64,000 nucleotides of DNA from Ochotona curzoniae (lineage: Eukaryota; Chordata; Mammalia; Lagomorpha; Ochotonidae): positions 21,774,707 to 21,838,706 of the forward strand of contig NW_024467121.1 in the NCBI RefSeq assembly GCF_017591425.1. The letters are read 5' to 3'. The stretch's first letter is position 1. Each line of letters starts with the position of its first letter. Below the pieces are notes generated by a model. It saw only the letters and a list, made by a program, of their open reading frames with translations. It ran no database searches and had not been told where the DNA came from. Positions 22,597 to 33,374 of the stretch are shown in pieces. Position numbers and translations under genes: made by a program.

Positions 22597-23715
22597 TAAT
22601 GATGATGAGGGATGGCTATATCAGAATGCATCTTTGTCTTTGCTCTTTTCATTGGAAACACACACTGTATGAGCTCTTTTTATGCTTGTATGCATATGTA
22701 AAGTGAAACAAGAAAGTATTTAATATTCACTGGATATTGTTAACAGCATGAAAGATACTTAGTATTGCGAAAAGTAGAAATTGTAGTGGATATGATTCTT
22801 AACCCCAAATCTCCAGTGTGCAGTAAATAACTTTTCGAGATTTCTCTCTGAAACTGTTCAGTCTCTGGCTGTGATCCCTCTTGCCGCTAGCAAGGTGAGA
22901 AACATAATCTCCCCTTCCAGGGCTCTGGGATCATCCACAGCACCAGGCAGTTAGGGATGTGCGCCTCATGGCTCCTGAGATGGGCAGGTCTGGTAGCTTC
23001 TGATAGTTCCTGGCCACACCTAGGACTCGGGAATCGCCTGTGCCTCTGTCTGCTCTGCTCTTCCCACTAGTGACGTTGTGCCCACAGAGTGGATGTGCTA
23101 CTGAGAATGGGGGCCTAGGCCCCTATTTGCCCCGCCTTGTAGATTGCATTGCTCCCTTCTTCCCTCAACTGCTTCCTGCGTTTTGCACATGGCTTCCCTT
23201 TCAAGGCTGCCATTCCCACCTCAGAGGCATGGAGCAAGATTCAGCCTCTGGTCTGGGAGAAAAGCAGAAATACCAAGTGAAAATATAAAGTGATGTCCCA
23301 ATGATAGCATCCAACCATGCACACACTTGAGTAGTCTGTGTGAAGATATACCACATGCATTGGCACAAATTAGCTATATAATCCCCAATATCAATCTTTT
23401 TGGTGTGTTACTATTCTCTTCATTTCTGGGGGGGGGGTACATAAACAGACTTAGGTTGAATACTTGCTCTGTAAGTGGACGTCTTAGAAATGATAAATTC
23501 ATAAGGATGGGTTCAGAGTTTGGAACTAGTAACTTGGAATGTACCCCATCCCAATGAACTTCCTGCATCACGGTGCAGCTTCTCAGGTTAGCCTGAGAAG
23601 CCACCTGTTAGGTGGTGGGGTAACAAGCATGGCAGTCTGTAGTGGAAATTAGAAACATCTTGATAGATGGCATGTAGTTTATTTATTATTCTGAGTCTTT
23701 CTATAGTCTTTTTTA
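22597..23715. other. Unique DNA
   Basis: No recognised repeat. A run of nine or ten G is at about 23428-23437. Frames of about 76-82 codons have no recognisable domain. Confidence 0.5.
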
Positions 23716-24044
23716 ATTATTATTTTGAAGCTTTATTCATTCATTAATTGGAGGGGCAGAGACAAAGTTAAAGTGTGAAGTTTGCATGTACTAGTTTAAT
23801 TGGAAGTGTCCACAACAAGCTGAGTCCTGGCTCTGGACCTAAAACTAGGAGTTGGGAAGCAATCCAGGTCTCCTGTGTCACATTAGAGACTTAGTCACAG
23901 GATCCATTGTGGCTGCAGCCCAGGGTCTGCAATAGCAGGCAGCTGGAGTCAGGAGCCAGATCTGGGCACAGAAGCCAGGTATCTGTTACAAGGTATGTGG
24001 GTGTCTTCACCAACATTCTCAACCACTAAGATAAATGCTCGCTT
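23716..24044 (-). repeat. Older CSINE
   Basis: Minus orientation of the older type: TTATTCATTCATTAATTGG tail, GAGGGGCAGAGACAAAG, CAGGTCTCCTGTGTCACATT, CAGCTGGAGTCAGGAGCCAG, and a decayed head near CAACCACTAAGATAAATGC. It abuts the broken 3' side of the L1 to its right. Confidence 0.72.
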
Positions 24045-24261
24045 TTGTCTTTCAATTTTGTTTTAACCTCATTCTATAACACTTAATAATGTAATCTGTC
24101 TATGGGTGGATAAAAAGTGAAAGTAATTGTTGAATTCAGCAATCTGTTTTTTCTTTATTCATCAATGTTAGATACTCTTCATTGCAGAGATCTTTCACTT
24201 CCTTTAATAAATTTATTCCTGAATATTTGCTTTTTTTTTTTGGTGAGAACTGTGAATGAGA

Positions 24262-24596
24262 TTTTTAAAAAATATTTATTTATTTATTGGAAAGTCAGAT
24301 ATACAGAGAGGAGGAGAGACAGAGAAAGTTACTCTGTCCGATGATTCACTCCCCAAGTGAGCACAACGGCTGATGTTATGCTGATCCAAAGCCAGGATCC
24401 AGGAGTTTCCTCCGAGTCTCCCATGCAGGTGCAAGGTCCCAAAGCTTTGGGCCGTCCTGGACTGCTTTCCCAGGCCACAGGCAGGGAGCTGGATGGGAAG
24501 TGGGAGCTGCCGGGATCAGAACCAGTGCCCATATGGGATCCCAGCACATTCAAGGTGAGGACTTTAGCCTCTAGTCCATGCCGCCGGGCCCAAGAT
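24262..24596 (-). repeat. Young CSINE
   Basis: Near-consensus copy: TTTATTTATTTATTGGAAAG tail, CAGATATACAGAGAGGAGG, GGTCCCAAAGCTTTGGGCC, CCATATGGGATCCCAGC, and head CATGCCGCCGGGCCC. Possible short target repeat AGATTT(T/C)T on both sides. It lies inside the ruined L1 and is therefore younger than it. Confidence 0.92.
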
Positions 24597-25785
24597 TTCT
24601 TTATTTATTTCTCTTCTGATTTTATCATGGAAAAGAGATAGTATTTTTTTGTATTTTTGTTTTGTACCCTATAACTTTACTATCTTTGTTTATCAATTCT
24701 AGCAGCTTTTCAATGGAGTTGTAAGAATTTTCTTTTGTACAACATGTCACCTGCAAACATAGATGGACTTCTGCTTTTCACTTTGGATGTCCTATTTTTC
24801 TTTTTCCTCCCGTTTGCTCTTGTTAAAATTTTTAGTACTCTACTGAATAAAGAGGTGAAAGTGGACGTCCTTACTTGGTTCCAGATCTGAGGGAAATGTT
24901 TCCATCTTTCCATCATTCAGTATGATACTGGCTGTTGGTCTATGATAAATAGACTATATAATTTTAAGGACCATTCCTAGTATTCCTCATATCTGGAGGT
25001 ATGTGTGTGTTTTGTTGTTGTTTTTATCATGAAGGAGTACTACGTCTTGTCAAGTGCTTCTTATACATCTATTCACCTGGCCAGATGGTTTTTGTTTTTA
25101 ATTCTATTGATGTGATTTATGATGTTTATTGACTTGAGAATGTTGAGCTTCCCTGGCATATCTGACATAAATCCCACTTGATCATGATGTGTGATCCTTT
25201 TGATGTGTTTTTGCATTGGATTTGCTAGTAATTTTTGAGAATCTTTGCATCTGTATTTGTTAAGTATATAGATAGTTTTTGTGTGATGTCTTTATTTGGT
25301 TTTGGTATCAAAGTAATGCTGGACTCACAAAAAGTTTAACAGGGTCCCATCCTGTTCAGCATTTTGGAATACTTGAGAGAATATTGTAGTTGCTTCCTAT
25401 TTGAATGTTCTTTTTTAGAATTCAGTAGTAAAGCACAGACTTTTCCTTGATGGAAGACTTCTGATTACTGCTTCAATCTCATTGTTTGTAACGGGTCTGT
25501 TTAGGTTGTCTATAACTTCTTGATTTAATGTTGGTATGTTATAATCCAGAATTTCTGCATTTTTTTTTTGAGATTTTTCAGTTTACTAGCATGCAGGTCT
25601 TTATAGCAGCCTCTCTGGATCTTTTGTGTTTCAGTAGTGTTGGTTGCAATGTCTCCTTCTTCATCTGTAGTCTTATTTATGTGATTTTTTTTCCTCTTTT
25701 TTTCTTAGAGTAGAGGTTTATCTCTTCTCAAAAACCCGCTTTGTGTTTTGATTTTTTGTTTTCTAATTTCTATTTTATTTACTTA

Positions 25786-26265
25786 TATATTTTTAGTTTT
25801 TTATTTTTAATTTTATGATACAATTGCATAGAGTCTGGGATTCCCATCCGCCCCTGATTTTTTCCCCCATATTGTTACAATAGTATAATTCTTCATAAGG
25901 CTTCATAAGAACTTACATTTCCATCAGTCTGTTATTTAAGTTTGCCCCAATGTTGTTGGTACAATGTCAGACAGTCCATCATCTCATTGTCTAGATATGT
26001 CCAACAGTTTCATTGGGAGTCCATCTTTGATTTAGAAGTGGGAATGCATGTTGCATTGTGTCTTCACATCTGGGTATGGTAGTCTCCATTACTCATCACT
26101 ATACATTCCAATTTGCATGATGGTTTCCTCATATTAGAACATATTTGTGTATTTTGGGATTCACTTATTTCACTGAGCGTAATGGTCTCTAGTGCGGACC
26201 ATCTAGTTGCAAATGGTATATTTTCATTCTTTTTAATGGCTGAATAATATTCTATGGAGTAGATG
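25786..26265 (-). mobile_element. L1 3' UTR nested in older L1 ORF2
   Basis: On the minus strand it runs from a TATTCAGCCATTAAAAAG-type block through GGACTCCCAATGAAACTG to GGGAATCCCAGACTCTATGC and TCATAAAATTAAAAATAAA. ORF2 sequence resumes on both sides (left ends TCTATTTTATTTACTT, right resumes ATAAGGTTTATTATTTCTT). This shows a same-strand L1-into-L1 insertion. Boundaries are accurate to about 10 bp. Confidence 0.75.
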
Positions 26266-26932
26266 TACCTTCTGCTATAAGGTTTATTATTTCTTGTGTG
26301 CTGATTTGTTCTTGCTTTTCTAAGCCTTCAAAGTATACATCATTATCTCTTTGAGATATTTCTGTTTTTTTAAATGTAAGCACTTAATCCTAAACATTCC
26401 CTCTTAATACTGCTTTTGTTCTATCCCACAGGTGTTAATATATTTTGGCTTTGTTTTCATTTATTTGAAGAACATTTTGATTTCCTCTTTTTCTTCAATG
26501 AGCCACTGCTAATTCAGTAGCACGTTGTTGAATTTCCAAGTGTTTGAGTGTGCTATTGTTCTTTGTACTGGTTTTTAGTTTTGTGCCTTTAAGGTCTGAG
26601 AAGATACATATGGTTTCAATCTCTTTAAATTTGCTGAGATTTGACCTGTGGCCTAAAATGTGATCTATTATAGAGAAATGTTCCATGTGCTGCTAAGAAT
26701 ATGTATCCTGTAGCTATTGGGGTAAATATCCTGTAAATGTTAGATCCATTTGCTCAACTCCAATCTGTCTTTTATAGTTTTTTTTTTTCTAGGAAATCTG
26801 TCCATTGATGAACTGTCCCACTATTATTTCATCAGAATCTGTCCCTCCTATCTGTATCTGAGTGTTCATTCGTTAGGCACATGTGTTTATGATTAATTCT
26901 TCTTGCTGAATTGAACCTCTTCTCAAAATATA

Positions 26933-27262
26933 AAAAAAAAAGGATTTATTTATTTTTATTTGAAAGGTGGATCTACACAGAAAAGGAGCGAGAAAGAGAC
27001 ATCTTCAATCTGCTGGTTCACTCCCCAAATGTCCACAGTAACCAAAACTGAACCAATCCAAAGCCAGGAGCCAGGAGCCCCTTCTGGGTTTTCCATGTGG
27101 GTGCAAGGGCCGAAGGTGTTGGGCCATTCTCAACTGATTTGTCAGGTTAGAAGTAGGGAGTTGGATTGGAAGTGGAGTGGCTGAGACACAAACTGGTGTC
27201 CATGTGGGATGCCAACGCTGCAGTGGAGTATTAGGATGCTATGCCACTGCTCCAAGCCCCAA
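26933..27262 (-). repeat. CSINE at the L1 deletion junction
   Basis: Tail ATTTATTTATTTTTATTTGA at the left, then GAAAGGTGGATCTACACAG, CAATCCAAAGCCAGGAGCC, GTTGGGCCATTCTCAACTG, CATGTGGGATGCCAACG, and a decayed head CCACTGCTCCAAGCCCC. No clear target duplication is visible. The L1 sequence on its two sides is non-contiguous. Confidence 0.83.
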
Positions 27263-27808
27263 GAAAGCAGGTTTTTATTAATGGGCTGCTGCAGGTATTG
27301 CTCCCCAGAAGCTAAGGAAACTCCCCCTGGCTTACTGCAGTGTATGAGTGACAGCTCTGGGACTAATGCCCCAGAAATCCCACAGCTGCCAGGTACAGAT
27401 GGTGGTAGGAGTGGAGCGGAGATGTGCTTTGGACTTTTGCACTCTGAGCACAGCACTCTGGAGGTGGGAAGGGGTAGGGAGCAGTGCAGCTCCCTGCTCC
27501 AGGCGCAGCAGTTGCTCAGACCCCATTCAGCTCTCCGGCTCCAAATGAAAGTCAGTGGCTGACTGGAATTTCCACTCAAACTGCCAGCACCGGGGCTTAT
27601 GGCAATTTCTTGCTGTATTGAGATGTGTGAGGTGGCGGCTCACAGCTGGCTGCGCTGTGCACCTGGCTGCAGCAATGCCTTTTGTTCTGTCACAGGACAT
27701 CTCTTTGTTTTTTCACTTCTGAAAATTTCCAACCTCTAGAAATATAGTCCTTCCTTTGTTCTTTTCATATCCCAAGACAGCCGAAGTTAGTGTGGCTGTA
27801 CCTGCTCA

Positions 27809-27818
27809 GCCATCTTGG
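27809..27818 (-). promoter_or_regulatory. YY1-type site at L1 5' end
   Basis: CCAAGATGGC on the minus strand lies at the inferred first bases of the L1, where mammalian L1 promoters carry a YY1 site that fixes the transcription start. Activity is not implied. Confidence 0.45.
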
Positions 27819-28059
27819 ATATCCTCTCTCAAATGGAATTCTTTATCAGTAATATTCTGTTCGTGCTCATCCCTCTGGCTTCCATCCTTCTACTCTGTCT
27901 TGATAAATTAGATCACTGTAGAATGTCTCATAGATGCAGACTCATGCTATCTTTGGACTGAAAATTTAAATGTAATTTCTTTTGAAATTACTATTTTAGG
28001 TTGCTTGCATTATTTTTATACTCTGTTAAAGTGTTAGTAGGGCTAGCAGGTATAGAGTT

Positions 28060-28285
28060 TGAGTTTAGATGCTGGACCACAGAGCTTCAAATCCTGACTG
28101 CTGCTTACCAGTAATGAAGCAGCGGGCAAATGAATGAGCCTCTCTGTTTTAGTCTACTCCACTGTCACACAGGTGTGCAAATTCTGTCTGCCTCTGAGGG
28201 TTCAAGTGGAGTTGATCGGGGCGTGATGCTGCAAACAGTGTCTGGTACATGATTAGCCCTCAGTAAATGTTGAGGAACTATAGTT
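28060..28285 (+). repeat. MIR
   Basis: Complete MIR order: GCTGGACCACAGAGCTTCAA, TCCTGACTGCTGCTTACCAG, AATGAGCCTCTCTGTTTTAG, then a degenerate 'ctgcctctgagggttcaagtgg' core and GTACATGATTAGCCCTCAGT. Confidence 0.75.
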
Positions 28286-28328
28286 ACCATTGCTACCCAA
28301 TGTTATCAGTAATTGAGAGTCGATTCTT

Positions 28329-28662
28329 TTTTTAAAGGTTTATTTGTTTTTTATTAGAAAGGTGGATATAGAGAGAGGATAGACAGAGGAAGATCTTCCT
28401 CTGGTTCACTTCCAAGTGGTTCACTCCCCAAGCGGCCGCAACAGCTGGAGCTGAGCCAATCCAAAACCAGGAGCCTCCTACGGTTCTCCCACTCACGTGC
28501 AGCTTCCCAAAGTCTTGGGCTGTCCTTGACTGCATTCTTAGGCCACAGGCAGGGAGCTGGATGGGAAGTGGGGCTGCTGGGATTAGAACTGGTGCCCATG
28601 TGGGAGCCTGGCGCATTCCAGGCGAGGACCTTAACCATTATGCTACGCTATCGCACTGGGCC
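28329..28662 (-). repeat. CSINE with 15-bp target duplication
   Basis: The tail TTTTTAAAGGTTTATTTG starts at the left, and the head ends CGCACTGGGCC. Flanked by TGAGAGTCGATTCTT (28314-28328) and TGAGAGTGGATTCTT (28663-28677), 14 of 15 identical. An overlapping open frame on the same strand is repeat-derived. Confidence 0.93.
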
Positions 28663-28767
28663 TGAGAGTGGATTCTTCTTGTACAGTTGTGGAAAAAGAT
28701 GACTTGATATGTCATACAGACTAGAGAACAGCAGATCTGTGATCACATGAACACCAATATAGAGGGA

Positions 28768-29088
28768 TTTTTAAAAAAAGATGTATTCATTTTTTATTGG
28801 AAAGTCAGATTTACAGAGATAAGGAGAGACAAAGATCTTCCATCTGTTGGTTCACTCCCCAAGTGGCTGGGCTGAGCCAATTTGATCCAAAACAGGGACC
28901 AGGAGCTCTTCTGGGTCTCCCATGTAGGTGCAGGGTCCCAAGGATTTGGGCCATCCTCTTCTGCCTTCCCAAGCCACAAGCAGGGAGCTGGATGGGTAAT
29001 GGAGCAGTGGGATTAGAACCAGCGCCTATATGGAATCCTGGCACATGCAGAGGACTTGAGCTACTAGGCTACTGCACTGGGTCCTGTT
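28768..29088 (-). repeat. CSINE, 12-bp internal gap
   Basis: Tail TTTTTAAAAAAAGATGTATTC, GGAAAGTCAGATTTACAGAG, GGTGCAGGGTCCCAAGG and head ACTGCACTGGGTCC. It lies about 105 bp from the previous CSINE in the same orientation. Compared with other copies it lacks part of the region after AAGTGGC. Confidence 0.88.
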
Positions 29089-29139
29089 TTTTTGTTTTCA
29101 TTTTTATTTATTTTTTGCTTCTTTACATGCATAATGTCC

Positions 29140-29540
29140 CTGGTTGAAATGTTACAGAAGATGATGTGGTAGTCAGCATCCACTGTGACTCCTAGTGTAT
29201 CTGCCTCCTGATACTCACAGCCTTGTGTAGTTTTCTCCTGCATCATTACCAGACTCGATCTGTGTGGCCAGCATGACAGAAGTGATGGCATGTCATTTCT
29301 TAGGTTGCCTCACAAAAAACATTGGCTTCTGCTTTTGCTTGTTTTCTGTTTTGAACCATTGACTTGGGGAGAAATGAAGTGTCACCTCACAGTGACTATG
29401 GAGGCATCCACACAGCAAGTAACTGACGTTTCTGGGAAACAGCCAGTGAATGATTGAGACCTGCGGACAGCCATCTGCATCAATGTGGAGGCTCCATCTT
29501 CGTCCCTCTTTGAGTGGATTGTGGTCGTTATAGAGAGTAA
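29140..29540 (+). mobile_element. MLT1-type MaLR LTR
   Basis: Matches the solo LTR order of MLT1: TGTGTGGCCAGCATGACAGA, AGTGATGGCATGTCATTTC, CATTGGCTTCTGCTTTTGC, CAGCAAGTAACTGACGTTTC, AACAGCCAGTGAATGATTGA, then ACCTGCGGACAGCCATCTG. This is an ancient mammalian endogenous-retrovirus-like LTR with no internal coding region here. The 3' end is uncertain. Confidence 0.68.
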
Positions 29541-30104
29541 GACTTCTGTCTCATGAGTTACCCTGAGCCGGAACTGTCTAGTTAATCTGAGAGCTAAGAC
29601 ACTCACATTTCTTTTCACCCTGTATAAAATACTGTTTATTGCTTCAAGCTTTTTCATGTGTTAAGCAGCAATAGATTCTAGCACACATGGCTTAGCTATT
29701 TGTCTAAAATGATAATATGTTCCAGTTGTAGACTCTCTTCCTGTCTTAGATCAGTGATGATAAGAATAGCTTAATTCTGTGCTGTTCCTTGCTTACACAG
29801 ATGGGGAACATCTTAAAGATGGGAAGTCCCCAGGCCTCTTCACCTGCCTGGCACATGGAAGAGGCTCTGTAAACTAAACTCTGTGCTGAATTAATGAATA
29901 GATGCATGTTATCCACATAGAGAGAAAAAAAAGGCATTTTAGTTGAAGCATATACTTATGTTTTACACATATCTAACTAGTTACCTAAATCTTGTTTAGA
30001 TCTTCAAATTCTAACAATTTCCTTTTTATGACTGACTTCAGCTTATTACCATGCTTCACATTGACGAGTTTAACAATTATCTGCAAAGAGCACCATTCAG
30101 TTTG
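29541..30104. other. Unique DNA with a MIR/L2-like 3' end
   Basis: CTGCCTGGCACATGGAAGAGG..AATTAATGAATAGATG at about 29848-29905 looks like the 3' end of a MIR or L2. Otherwise nothing was recognised. Confidence 0.45.
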
Positions 30105-30415
30105 TAAAGGGGCTGCTATAAGTACCTGAGAGTTTGCAGGTCATCTGTATAGGAGGGTCATGGTACCAGTTTAATGTTGCTGGCATACCATATTATCATC
30201 AGCTCAGTAGCTTGGAAAAGAACAAACTTACTTTCTTCGGAGTCTCTAAGTCAGAAGTCCAGCGTGAGCCCCTCAGCACTGCAGGCTTTGGGCAGGGCTG
30301 ATTCTTCCCCTGGAGGCTGTTGGGGGAAAATCTGTCTCAGTGCTTCTCCTGCCAAAGACCACACTCAGCCCAGGGCCCCTTCCTCCACACCAGGGTGCCT
30401 CTAGTGAAAGAGGAA
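30105..30415 (+). repeat. Ancient mammalian repeat, family unresolved
   Basis: Resembles the common repeat with 'gctgctataa..', 'gtggcttaaaacaac', 'ctggaggctagaagtcc': here GGGGCTGCTATAAGTACC, CTAAGTCAGAAGTCCAGCG, CAGGGCTGATTCTTCCCC, GGAGGCTGTTGGGGGAAAAT and CTGTCTCAGTGCTTCTCCT. A 76-codon frame inside it is not a gene. Confidence 0.5.
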
Positions 30416-32027
30416 TTTACTTTGCCGGAGATTTTCCCGTTCTTAAGAATATGACTGAATATTGAAATGTGAGTAGCAAATTTACTAACTGCTCGTGCCA
30501 CATGTTTTATTTCTAAGTACAGCCATTAAAAACTATGTCAGGTCCAGAAATTTCATTCAAGGTCCAGAAAACTTTATGACTGAATTGAAATAGGGCTTGG
30601 GAAGAGTAACTCTTACTATTCTTACCACTTTAAAAGGCAAAATACATTGAAGGTAGGAAAAACACTTTCCTACCACCTCAGGCGTTATAGGATGGTTCTA
30701 GATTGCACAGTTTGATAAGTACTAGAAAAGAGGTCATGAAATAGATTTCTTTTTATGTAGATAGTCTTTCTTAAAATTGAGTTTTTATGCTTTAAGGCAA
30801 AGTATCTATAGGATTTGAGTTTCTAACTGTATTGTAGCAAAGTATATTTGGGTGTTAAGCACTGAGTGGGTTTAAGGAGATTGGGAAAAAAAATTGTGAA
30901 CCATCTCCAGCCCCTGAAAACCCACTACAACTAAATTGAGCTATAAGCCTCTTGCAAAGGAAGAGAAAAAAAAAACAATATTTGTAGCTGGAAAATTAGT
31001 GGTGCAAGGGTTGTGTTTCTCTTGGATTCCCTCAGGATACACAGACACCTAGATGAGCGCAGAAGACTTTTCTGTATTTTTTCCTCCTGTGTAGTGCATG
31101 CCATTTGATGAATCAAGTCTTTCATTGCGAGCTAAGTGCTTATGCAGCCTCATATTAGACTTCAGACATATGTAATAATTTAATATTACGCTACTTTGTT
31201 GCATGATCTTTCTATAAATGAGTAATGACCTTGGGATAGGGATGATAGCCTCAAGGTTCCCACAACCTACATGTTGGAGAAGATAGACAAGAGAAAAATC
31301 TGTATTGAAATTAGGACTAAAAGACAGTAACAGGACAGTGCAGTAGGAGTGCAGAGGATTAAGCAGTTCTCTTAAAGACCCTGCAGCAGTGAGGCACTGA
31401 AGTTGGTCCTAACAGGTGACAGGGATTTCTTATGAGGACAAATGGCACAAGGTATTCCAGAACAAAGAAACCAGTCATCACAGTGATATAAAGGGTAAAG
31501 ACTTGGTTTATAAATCTGAAAGTACAGGATTCATAAGCCTTAGCTATAATTGGATGAAGATTTTGGCAGCACAATGTGCTACCAAATGTGCTGCCAGTGT
31601 TAATGTGCTTTTCTTTGGAAAAAAAAGATAGTCCATATTGCTCCCAGCCATCAAACAAAAATCTGATTCATTCTGATTGACCCGATTTAGGACACATACC
31701 TGACCTCACTCCCAAACCAGTCTGTGTCCACAGGAACATCATTTCTGGTTGTTGTAGGCTCTGCTAGTTGCCTGTGGTTATGTAAGGAGGTCAGGGTAAG
31801 CAGACTGGTTAGGTCCATCAGCACTCATTGCTAGAACTTGGGCTTGAAGCCAATTCCTCCACATCACATGGCCATACCAATGGGCAGGCAATGGTGAGAA
31901 TCAGGAATGGCTGCTATGCAGGCAGCCTATTCTGTGGATTTAGACCAGTCTGGACAGAAAGTAGAACTTTAAGTGGGCAAACACCATTTTGCTTGTGAGT
32001 CTCTTTCACACATCAGCCATGGTGCTT
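30416..32027. other. Unique DNA
   Basis: No repeat or exon recognised over about 1.6 kb. A short near-duplication of GGTCCAGAAA occurs at 30541 and 30561. Overlapping frames of 71 and 99 codons on opposite strands (31359-31658) are uninformative. Confidence 0.5.
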
Positions 32028-32212
32028 AGATTTTTACCTAATTGTCACTAATCCTTTAATGGTTGTTTGAGGAAAGCAATAATTTCCATGTGAGAAAACC
32101 ATGACTCAGAAAAAATTATGTTGAACAAGACTAGACACCTAAAAATGGCTAAATTGAGGATGGAACCAGCTACCTCTGTTTCCAGAGACGGAGCTCTTAG
32201 CATTGCATGAAG
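32028..32212 (+). repeat. MIR
   Basis: Reads TTTACCTAATTGTCACTAATCC, GAAAACCATGACTCAGAAAA, AGGATGGAACCAGCTACC and GACGGAGCTCTTAGCATTGC, a degraded MIR core and 3' end. Confidence 0.58.
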
Positions 32213-32359
32213 ACTTGCTTGAAGACAACTGTTCCCTGAGTTGAGACACTCTGATTTTGATGACTGACATGTTCATATGTGTGTTATTTATCATCTTTAT
32301 TTAATAATGTAAATTCAAGCATGTTAACTAGTAATTCCTTTTCATTTATTCTGGTTCTG

Positions 32360-32512
32360 AGATACAGACCACTCATGGGTTCTCAAACCCACCAGAACAC
32401 TATGTAAAACATAGCCTCCTGGCCTTTTTCTAAATCAGCTGAGTTAGAATCTGGTAGTGGGACTTGGGAAACTCCACTTTTGAAAGGTCCACACACAAAT
32501 CTTGTGCTAAAT
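32360..32512 (+). mobile_element. MER5-like hAT fragment
   Basis: GGGTTCTCAAACCCACCAGA, TCAGCTGAGTTAGAATCTGG, GGGACTTGGGAAACTCC and a terminal 'aatcttgtgctaaa' segment follow the MER5 layout. Diverged. Confidence 0.5.
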
Positions 32513-32604
32513 GAGTCTTCTCTTTTTCATATTACAAGCCTTCCAGTACTTAAGATGGCTGTTTCATCTCCAGTGAGAACTTACTTTCGCCTGGGGACTC
32601 TGAT

Positions 32605-32765
32605 GGGATGTTTGAGAGCTGGAGCTATGGAATAAAAAGGCTGAGCTTGGACTCTAGCCCCACTGTCTGTAGGTCATTGACGTTGGTCAAGTCAATATTT
32701 CTGATCCTTAGTTTTCTTAACTTGTAAAGTGGGAACAACTCAAGTCATGTAAGAAAAAACCATGA
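32605..32765 (+). repeat. MIR
   Basis: CTTGGACTCTAGCCCCACTG, GTAGGTCATTGACGTTGGTC, CTTAGTTTTCTTAACTTGTA and AAGTGGGAACAACTCAAG reproduce the 'tgtgaccttgggcaagt..cctcatctgtaaaatggg' core of MIR. Confidence 0.7.
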
Positions 32766-33039
32766 GGAATCAACTCACACATGTGAACTTCTTAGAAATC
32801 ACTTGTTGTGTGAAGTGTTGTTAATTTCCCTGATTCCTTCTACTATTTTTAGTAGTGTGATTTCTAGATCTCTTTTACCTCTATTTTGTTTTTCTGATTT
32901 TTCTCTTAAAACCTTATTCCTCCCTTCTTTGTAAAAAGCGGGGTAGATGTTGCTAGCACAAATACTAGATGTCTGCCCTTGCCAGCAAATAGTGGCACTA
33001 GTGTCTGTGGTCTGAGTGCCCTGTCTCTGGATGCAAATA

Positions 33040-33361
33040 TTTTTTAAAAGGTTTATTTATTTGTATTGGAAAGTCAAATTTAGTGAGAGAAGGAGAGACA
33101 GAAGAAGAACTTCCATCCACTGGTTTACTCCCCAAGTGGCCTCAACAGCCAGAGCAGAGCCACTCCAGAGCCAGGAGCTTCTTCCAGATCTCCCACCCTG
33201 GTGCAGGGTCCCAAGGCTTTGGGCCATCCTTGACTGCTTTCCCAGGTCACAAGCAGGGAGCTAAATGGGAAGTGGAGCAGCCAGGACATGAACTGGTGCC
33301 CATATGGTATCCTAGCACAGGCAAGGTAAGGACTTTTGCCACTAGGCTTCTGTGCTGGACC
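33040..33361 (-). repeat. CSINE with perfect 13-bp target duplication
   Basis: Flanked by CTGGATGCAAATA at 33027-33039 and 33362-33374. Tail TTTTTTAAAAGGTTTATTTA at the left, head TTCTGTGCTGGACC at the right. Open frames of 82-111 codons here are repeat sequence read in several registers. Confidence 0.94.
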
Positions 33362-33374
33362 CTGGATGCAAATA

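Larger units (their letters stand above)
24045..27838 (-). pseudogene. Ruined L1 with 5' tip but no ORF1
   Basis: Read on the minus strand, 27838 to about 27263 resembles an L1 5' UTR beginning CCAAGATGGCTGAGCAGG, like the YY1-site start of mammalian L1. Then, across a CSINE, ORF2 follows from within the endonuclease domain (26932) into reverse transcriptase. The translation IIDHILGHRSNLSKFKEIE (about 26600-26680) is L1 endonuclease. The conserved SDH reads SDL (26585-26602). The reverse transcriptase FADD motif reads FAGD (24740-24757). ORF1, the first part of ORF2 and the whole 3' end are missing. A CSINE (24262-24596) and a younger L1 end (25786-26265) interrupt it. It cannot be functional. 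Confidence 0.8.

Noticed and set aside
27142..27579. 145-codon minus-strand open frame overlapped by frames of 64-117 codons
   Set aside because: It runs from a CSINE into L1 5'-UTR-like DNA that is GC-richer and so has few stops. Both strands are open, which is typical of composition rather than coding.
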